Positions 7,428 through 11,512 of a stretch of 11,512 nt of DNA are shown piece after piece (position 1 is the stretch's first letter; the number at the start of each line of letters is the position of its first letter). The stretch lies in the NCBI GenBank assembly GCA_964592155.1, contig CAZQDA010000087.1, forward strand, positions 1-11,512, given 5' to 3'. The position numbers were made by a program, and so were the translations under genes. The DNA is from Christensenella sp964592155 (GTDB lineage: Bacteria > Bacillota > Clostridia > Christensenellales > Christensenellaceae). The notes beneath the pieces were generated by a model that did no database searches, was not told where the DNA came from, and was given only the letters and a program-made list of their open reading frames with translations.

Positions 7428-9479
7428 TCAAACACCGCCCTGCTCCGGCGTATAGTAAAGCTCCAGTATCCGCGCTTTCAGTTCCTGCTCATCGGCCACA
7501 AAATAGTCGATCGGCATTCCCATAACCGGATCGTCATGCACCTGCCAGCTGTTTTCGGTTTCTGTGAGCGTTTCCATTTTGATATCGTCAACCGACGGCG
7601 CCTGACTCAGGCTCTCCATCAGCTCCATTGCCTGATCCATATCAAGGTTGCTCTTGATTACGCCGTTTTTGAGCTGCATAAAAAGCTGTACCGCAGACCG
7701 CGCCGCGCCCTTTTGCTTCATTTCCTTTGCCAGCGCTTTCATAAACGTCTGTTCGTGCCTCTGGCGATCCATTTCGCCGTCTTCCAGCTGTTTGCGGTTT
7801 TGCAGATAAAGCCTCACGTTCTCTCCGCTGAGCCTCACCGTTTCTCCCGCGCTGCCCACGCCCGGCACATCCTGATCAAGCGTCACCTCCACGCCGCCGA
7901 ACGCGTCCGCAAGGTCAGGCAGATGCGCGAGATCAATCGTGATATAGCTTTGCAGCGGGAGGTCGAGCTGTCCGTCGCATTCCAGCAATTCCTGCGTAGC
8001 CCGCATCACGTTTTGCGTTCCAAAGCCATCCTGTCCGCCGCCCAAAACATAGGCGTGATTGAGCTTGGTCCTATATTCCTCATCCTGCACTGCTCCGGTC
8101 TGCACATCCACTTTATGCACTGCCGTTCGTGTGTCACGCGGAATGGAGAGGAAGAAAATGTCTCCTGACTGCGTATCGATGGTGCACAGCATGATCATAT
8201 CGCTGCGCGCGCCCGTCGCGTTCTTTTCCTGCGTTCCGTCCCAGTCGATTCCCAGCATCAGTATGCTCATAACCCCCGTCTTCTTGCGGTAGGCCGTTCC
8301 GTCTATCTCGATCACCTCGGCAAGCGACCCGTTCTTTTCTTCGCCGGAGGCGGTCAGTTCGGCATCCGCCGCCTTCGCAATCGTTTCTGTCAGCGGCGCA
8401 CAGGCTGTCGTAAAACAGGCAAACCCCAGCGTCGCCACCAAAAGCAGGGCAACCGCAACGATTCCTTTTTTTGTCTTTTTCTGCGTGGCAAACATGTTCT
8501 CGATTCGCTTTTTCATATGTTTCACAGGGCTTGCAAACCCCATCGTGACCTGATAGCGCGGCTCGTCGCCTTTACCCGCGTAAGAAAGGATCGTCTCTAT
8601 GTAGGATTGGCGCGCCTCCTCGCCCACGCGCCCAAGAACGCTTTCATCACAGCAGCTTTCCATATCCCTGCGGATTTGGCGAAAAGCGACCCATACCAGA
8701 GGGTTAAACCAATAAACAGCGTTCAGGACGTTGAGCAAAAAATTGACAATATGGTCAAAGTGCTTGAAATGAATCAGCTCGTGCAGGAGTATCTGCCGCA
8801 CCTGCGACCTGCTGCTGAGCAGCCGCGCGGGAACCGCAAGCCGCGGCCTGATTGCGCCCATCAGGCAGGGAACCGCAACCGCTTCCTGCATCAACAAACG
8901 AATATCACGCTTGATGCCCAGTGCTTTTTTGCAATCCGCAAACTCCTGCTGCAACCATTCCGGCGCACTGACCGCGCTTTCGTACATATCCCTTTTTAGC
9001 CGCCGCGCGCCCAAGATGAGCCACGCGCCCATGATGCCTGCGCCCGTAATCCAGATCACCATCAAAAGCTGCGGCGTGGAAATCAGCTGTATCGCCGGTT
9101 CTTCCAGTGCCTGAGGCGCCGCCGGAGCAGTCTGCGCCGGCGCTTTTTCCGCCGTGCCTGCCTCCTGAACGTTTTGCGCGACCTGCTGCGCGGCAGGGCT
9201 GCCGCTTTCGCTGTCCGTCTGCACGGAATCACCCGCCGCACGCATCGTGATCCCCTCATCCTGTATGGAGGGCAGCGTTCCACTCAGCGCGTTCCACGGG
9301 CTTGCCTGCACCGGAACACCCACCGGAATCATGAGCTTTAAAATCACAACCGCCCAGAGCGTATATTGAAAAAAGGCGGACATTTTTTTATGAAATATCT
9401 TGCGGATCAGCATAACGCCCGCAAAGAGAAGCGCAAAAAGAAGCGAGGACTCCAACAAAATTCTGATCATCTCCATCAT
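7428..9479 (-). CDS. BlaR1/MecR1-type M56 metalloprotease fused to an extracytoplasmic LytR-CpsA-Psr (LCP) domain
   Basis: This 683-residue membrane protein has two recognisable halves. The N-terminal half has BlaR1 topology: hydrophobic segments at about 5-24 and 37-56, an Ala/Gln/Glu-rich outer loop (57-134), a third segment (136-157), the cytoplasmic zinc site HELIH (233-237) with the third ligand in MESCCDE (Glu274), and a fourth segment (339-358) ending in FTTAC. The C-terminal half (about 403-600) carries LCP motifs: MLGID, ARSDMIML (Arg425, Asp427), SIPRDTR (Arg448, Asp449, Arg451), KLNHAYVLGG (472-481), AFGGVEV (526-532), and YLQNRK with DRQRHEQ (558-577). LCP enzymes transfer undecaprenyl-pyrophosphate-linked glycopolymers to the wall; here that domain replaces the beta-lactam-binding sensor. 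The ATG at 9479 overlaps the repressor stop (ATGA), and GGAGGG (9485-9490) sits inside the repressor gene, so translation is probably coupled. The expected role is signal-triggered cleavage of the repressor. Whether the LCP part is a sensor, an enzyme or both is unknown. Confidence 0.9.
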   Translation of the reverse strand: MMEMIRILLESSLLFALLFAGVMLIRKIFHKKMSAFFQYTLWAVVILKLMIPVGVPVQASPWNALSGTLPSIQDEGITMRAAGDSVQTDSESGSPAAQQVAQNVQEAGTAEKAPAQTAPAAPQALEEPAIQLISTPQLLMVIWITGAGIMGAWLILGARRLKRDMYESAVSAPEWLQQEFADCKKALGIKRDIRLLMQEAVAVPCLMGAIRPRLAVPARLLSSRSQVRQILLHELIHFKHFDHIVNFLLNVLNAVYWFNPLVWVAFRQIRRDMESCCDESVLGRVGEEARQSYIETILSYAGKGDEPRYQVTMGFASPVKHMKKRIENMFATQKKTKKGIVAVALLLVATLGFACFTTACAPLTETIAKAADAELTASGEEKNGSLAEVIEIDGTAYRKKTGVMSILMLGIDWDGTQEKNATGARSDMIMLCTIDTQSGDIFFLSIPRDTRTAVHKVDVQTGAVQDEEYRTKLNHAYVLGGGQDGFGTQNVMRATQELLECDGQLDLPLQSYITIDLAHLPDLADAFGGVEVTLDQDVPGVGSAGETVRLSGENVRLYLQNRKQLEDGEMDRQRHEQTFMKALAKEMKQKGAARSAVQLFMQLKNGVIKSNLDMDQAMELMESLSQAPSVDDIKMETLTETENSWQVHDDPVMGMPIDYFVADEQELKARILELYYTPEQGGV

Positions 9480-9871
9480 TTGTTCCCTCCGTTCTCTTTT
9501 TCCAACAGTTTTGCAAGCTGCAAGAGTTCCTGCCTGTCTTCCTTGGTGAGCTGGTTATTTTCCGCCATGGTAAGAACGAGCCTTCCAACCGAGCCAAAAT
9601 AGCCGCTGCGGTCAATGATGCTGTCTGATTCGGCTTTTAGCGCCTCCTCTTCCGAGACTGCCGCCGAATAAAGCTTGTCCTTTAAATTCCGTTCCTCCGA
9701 AACAATCAGACCCTTTTCGCACATATTGCGCAAATAGGTATGATAGGTTTTATAGCCCCATGCCGCAAGACCCTGCTGCTTCACAGCCGCAATAATTTCT
9801 TTTAAAGACTGCGGTGCCTTTCCCCACAATGCTTTTAAAATAATCCACTCTGAATCTGTCAGCCGTTTCAT
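9476..9871 (-). CDS. BlaI/MecI-family transcriptional repressor
   Basis: The 131-residue protein starts with MKRLTDSEWIILKALW, the signature of BlaI/MecI winged-helix repressors, with a recognition-helix region at about 40-55 (YKTYHTYLRNMCEKG) and a helical C-terminal dimerisation part (75-127). Such repressors bind their own promoter as dimers and are inactivated by the partner M56 protease. Length matches the family. AGGAAAGGA (9879-9887) precedes the ATG at 9871 by 7 bases. Its stop overlaps the start of the M56-LCP gene, so the two form one operon. Only 50 bases upstream are readable before the assembly gap, so the promoter and most of any TACA/TGTA-type operator cannot be seen. The beta-lactamase-associated names blaI/mecI are not used because no beta-lactam gene or sensor is present. 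Confidence 0.92.
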   Translation of the reverse strand: MKRLTDSEWIILKALWGKAPQSLKEIIAAVKQQGLAAWGYKTYHTYLRNMCEKGLIVSEERNLKDKLYSAAVSEEEALKAESDSIIDRSGYFGSVGRLVLTMAENNQLTKEDRQELLQLAKLLEKENGGNK

Positions 9872-9921
9872 GTTCTTTTCCTTTCCTGTTTACTTCTATT
9901 TATCGTCTATCGATTTGTATG

Positions 9922-10021
9922 NNNNNNNNNNNNNNNNNNNNNNNNNNNNNNNNNNNNNNNNNNNNNNNNNNNNNNNNNNNNNNNNNNNNNNNNNNNNNNN
10001 NNNNNNNNNNNNNNNNNNNNN
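9922..10021. other. Assembly gap (100 N)
   Basis: Exactly 100 N, the usual placeholder for a gap of unknown size. It removes the 3' end of the LacI-type gene and the upstream control region of the BlaI-type gene. The stop at 9907-9909 falls in frame with the LacI gene only if the true gap is close to 100 bases or differs from it by a multiple of three. Confidence 0.95.
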
Positions 10022-10965
10022 TTTTTCGACTCGGGCCGGTTGATTTTTTCGATCAGCATATTCACCGCTTCCCGGCTCATGTCGTCGATTGGAATACGCA
10101 TGGTGGAGACCGAAGGATCATAGATATGCGAAAGCTGGATTCCGTCAAGTCCGATGATGTCCACATCCCCCGGAACCTCGTACCCGCTGTGTTTCAAATA
10201 CTTAATACATCCAATGGCGAGAATATCGTTTGCGCACACAATCGCCGTCGGAGGCGCATCCAGCTTCATAAACTGCATCGCGGCGTGATACCCTGTCTGG
10301 AACCGGTATTTCCCTGAAAAAAGGAAATCCTCACGCACAGCAATCCCCGCATCCTGAACTGCCTTTAAATACCCCTGCATTTTTTCCTTGGAAACGCGGC
10401 TGTGCGCCGGTCCTCCGGCATACGCAATGCGTGTGTGCCCCTCGTCCAGCAAATATCTGGTGGAACGGTAAACACTGTCAAACAGATTGACAATCACAGA
10501 ATTAAATGAAGTGTTATTGATATCCCAGCTAAAAAGCGTAACAGGAAGGCTCGACTGGATATCCTCAAACATTCCAATATTTTCATCCTCGTCAATAAAG
10601 CACAGCACAAGGCCATCCACCTTGTAGCCAGACATCTGCTTTAAATGCTTATTGAGCAACCCGGAATCTTCTTCCGTCGTATACAGCACGGTGGTGTATC
10701 CCCTGTCTGCCGCCGCTGAGCGAACCGCGTTATAAACTTCCGTATAAAAAGGGTTCGTAATTTCAGGAACGATGATTCCGATGGTGTTCGTTTTTTGCGT
10801 GCGCAAACTGCGCGCCAGCGGGCTGGGAGTATAATCCAGCTCCTTAATCGCCGCCGCAACTTTTTCTTTATAGGCCTGCGTAAGCGTTTGTGAATTGTTC
10901 AGATATTTGGAAACCGTGCTGGGCGAAACGCCCGCCAGTTTTGCAACATCTTTGATTACAGCCAT
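10022..10965 (-). CDS. LacI/GalR-family transcriptional regulator (3' end in assembly gap)
   Basis: Numbered from the Met at 10965, the protein shows a LacI helix-turn-helix (IKDVAKLAGVSPSTVSKYLN, 4-23), the hinge-helix motif TPSPLARSLR (46-55) and a periplasmic-binding-protein-like effector domain beginning TIGIIVPEITNPFY (61-74), with typical later motifs VCANDILAIG and DIIGLDG. About 314 residues are readable; family members usually run about 330-340, so only a short tail is missing. It most likely represses or activates sugar or other catabolic genes; no transporter or enzyme target is in the window and the effector is unknown. An ATG also exists at 10974, but AGGTGA (10975-10980) touches it directly, whereas it lies 9 bases before the ATG at 10965, so I prefer the latter. 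Autoregulation is plausible from nearby operator-like sites. Confidence 0.88.
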
Positions 10966-11002
10966 ACGTTTCATTCACCTGTCTTCATGATAGTCTCAAA
11001 CT

Positions 11003-11012
11003 CTAAATTTAG
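11003..11012. promoter_or_regulatory. 10-bp palindrome in the leader of the LacI-type gene
   Basis: CTAAATTTAG lies between the -10 box and the start codon. It is short for a full operator. Its half-site matches the ends of the 16-bp palindrome at 6112-6127, which may be chance in AT-rich DNA. Confidence 0.2.
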
Positions 11013-11028
11013 TTTTTCAGGATAGCTT

Positions 11029-11058
11029 ATTATATAATAGTTTTCTCTCGCGCGTCAA
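11029..11058 (-). promoter_or_regulatory. Sigma-A promoter of the LacI-type gene
   Basis: The minus strand reads TTGACG (11053-11058), an 18-base spacer and TATAAT (11029-11034), about 64 bases before the preferred start codon. The -10 lies in a 12-bp palindrome (11028-11039), so the plus strand also reads TATAAT, but with no good -35. Confidence 0.65.
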
Positions 11059-11074
11059 TGAAAAGGCGTTTACA
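11059..11074. promoter_or_regulatory. LacI-family operator-like inverted repeat next to the -35 box
   Basis: TGAAAAGGCGTTTACA is an imperfect inverted repeat (TGAAAA with TTTACA) around a GC-rich centre, the general form of LacI/GalR-family operators. It directly abuts the -35 hexamer of the LacI-type gene. Confidence 0.35.
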
Positions 11075-11109
11075 GACCCTTTTCCCCTGTTTTGCAACGA
11101 AAGTGTTAT

Positions 11110-11123
11110 GAAAACGTCTGCAT
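11110..11123. promoter_or_regulatory. cre-like site between the LacI-type gene and the small Cys protein
   Basis: TGAAAACGTCTGCA matches the CcpA cre consensus TGWAARCGYTWNCW at all but one position. Its centre is 50 bases from that of the site at 11059-11074, about five helical turns, which would suit cooperative binding or looping. Confidence 0.35.
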
Positions 11124-11198
11124 ATGAGCTTTGACCATTTCGCGCAAATCCGGAAGATTGCCACAGCATAACGAATCTGTAAAATTTTTCCATAATGA

Positions 11199-11228
11199 TT
11201 GTAATTTCCTTCGCAAAAGGAATATAAT
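11199..11228 (+). promoter_or_regulatory. Promoter of the small four-cysteine protein gene
   Basis: TTGTAA (11199-11204), an 18-base spacer and a consensus TATAAT (11223-11228) precede the ATG at 11261. The spacer holds an inverted repeat, TTCCTT (11206-11211) with AAGGAA (11217-11222), which may be a regulator site. Confidence 0.55.
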
Positions 11229-11260
11229 GGTGCTAATCTATCATAAGGGGTTACAAAAAT

Positions 11261-11464
11261 ATGGGAATCCAGATCAAACAAAATTATGTAAACGAAGAGA
11301 ATGTATTGTGTTATACCTGCGTGCATTACGGTGTGCTCTCTTTTGCTCCCGGTATGCCCGAGCTTCGCTCCTGTCAGGTCTACGGTGACATTGATCCACA
11401 GCTTTTGACCGGCGAAAAGCGTACGTGCGAGCATTTCGCGGTAGAAGAAACGCAGGAGGACTGA
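11261..11464 (+). CDS. Small four-cysteine protein, putative metal-binding, function unknown
   Basis: The 67-residue product has four cysteines: a CxxC pair (Cys17, Cys20) followed by Cys38 and Cys56, with His22 and His58 close by. The pattern CYTCVHY, then RSCQVYGDI, then TCEHF resembles small bacterial proteins that look like single zinc-ribbon units, and a bound metal ion is plausible. It has no signal peptide or membrane segment, so it is probably cytoplasmic. The gene has its own promoter and AAGGGG (11245-11250) 10 bases before the ATG, a slightly long spacing. It diverges from the LacI-type gene and could share its control region. I do not recognise a named family. The last 48 bases of the window show no terminator or gene start. 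Confidence 0.65.
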   Translation: MGIQIKQNYVNEENVLCYTCVHYGVLSFAPGMPELRSCQVYGDIDPQLLTGEKRTCEHFAVEETQED

Positions 11465-11512
11465 CTCCCCCGCAGCAATACGCATCGCACATATATTTCA
11501 AAATCCGTATGG

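Noticed and set aside
7125..8168. 347-codon plus-strand open frame
   Set aside because: It crosses the end of the dehydrogenase gene, a strong terminator and the LCP-coding region in antisense; no motif supports it.
7428..9871. Beta-lactam resistance locus
   Set aside because: The repressor and protease resemble BlaI/BlaR1, but there is no penicillin-binding sensor domain and no beta-lactamase or PBP2a gene in the window.
9907..9921. True C-terminus HTNR-stop of the LacI-type protein
   Set aside because: The frame across the gap depends on its unknown true length, so this stop cannot be relied on.

Overview
The window (about 11.5 kb, moderate GC, strong Shine-Dalgarno sites and sigma-A-type promoters) looks like the chromosome of a Gram-positive anaerobe in the Clostridia. 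The gene set fits a gut or Christensenellales-like lineage: a large InlB/MBG-repeat surface protein, a 2,4-diaminopentanoate dehydrogenase-like enzyme, a BlaI/M56 pair and a LacI regulator. That placement is inference from gene content only. I see no rRNA, tRNA, CRISPR array, insertion sequence or phage gene. A run of 100 N at 9922-10021 marks an assembly gap.

Layout. 1-4368 (minus): the first 1456 residues of a very large secreted surface protein; its C-terminus lies beyond the left edge. 4369-4734: its AT-rich promoter region and a long leader with several inverted repeats. 4735-4772: an intrinsic terminator for the next gene. 4808-5971 (minus): a class I/II PLP aminotransferase. 5972-6282: a divergent control region with a promoter on each strand and inverted repeats on or inside both. 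6283-7323 (plus): the Ord-like dehydrogenase, followed by a strong terminator at 7342-7370. 7428-9479 (minus): a membrane protein joining a BlaR1-type M56 metalloprotease to an extracytoplasmic LytR-CpsA-Psr (LCP) domain. 9476-9871 (minus): its BlaI/MecI-type repressor, overlapping the fusion gene by ATGA. 10022-10965 (minus): a LacI-family regulator whose 3' end is lost in the gap. 10981-11260: a second divergent control region with LacI/cre-like sites. 11261-11464 (plus): a 67-residue four-cysteine protein.

How the genes may work together. The most notable unit is the repressor plus M56-LCP fusion. In BlaR1/MecR1 the C-terminal sensor is a penicillin-binding domain; here an LCP domain, a family that acts on undecaprenyl-pyrophosphate-linked glycopolymers, occupies that place. 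This suggests a protease-repressor switch that reads the state of cell-envelope polymer assembly instead of beta-lactam. The aminotransferase and the Ord-like dehydrogenase diverge from a shared control region and may form a small amino-acid catabolic or biosynthetic pair; the substrates are not known.
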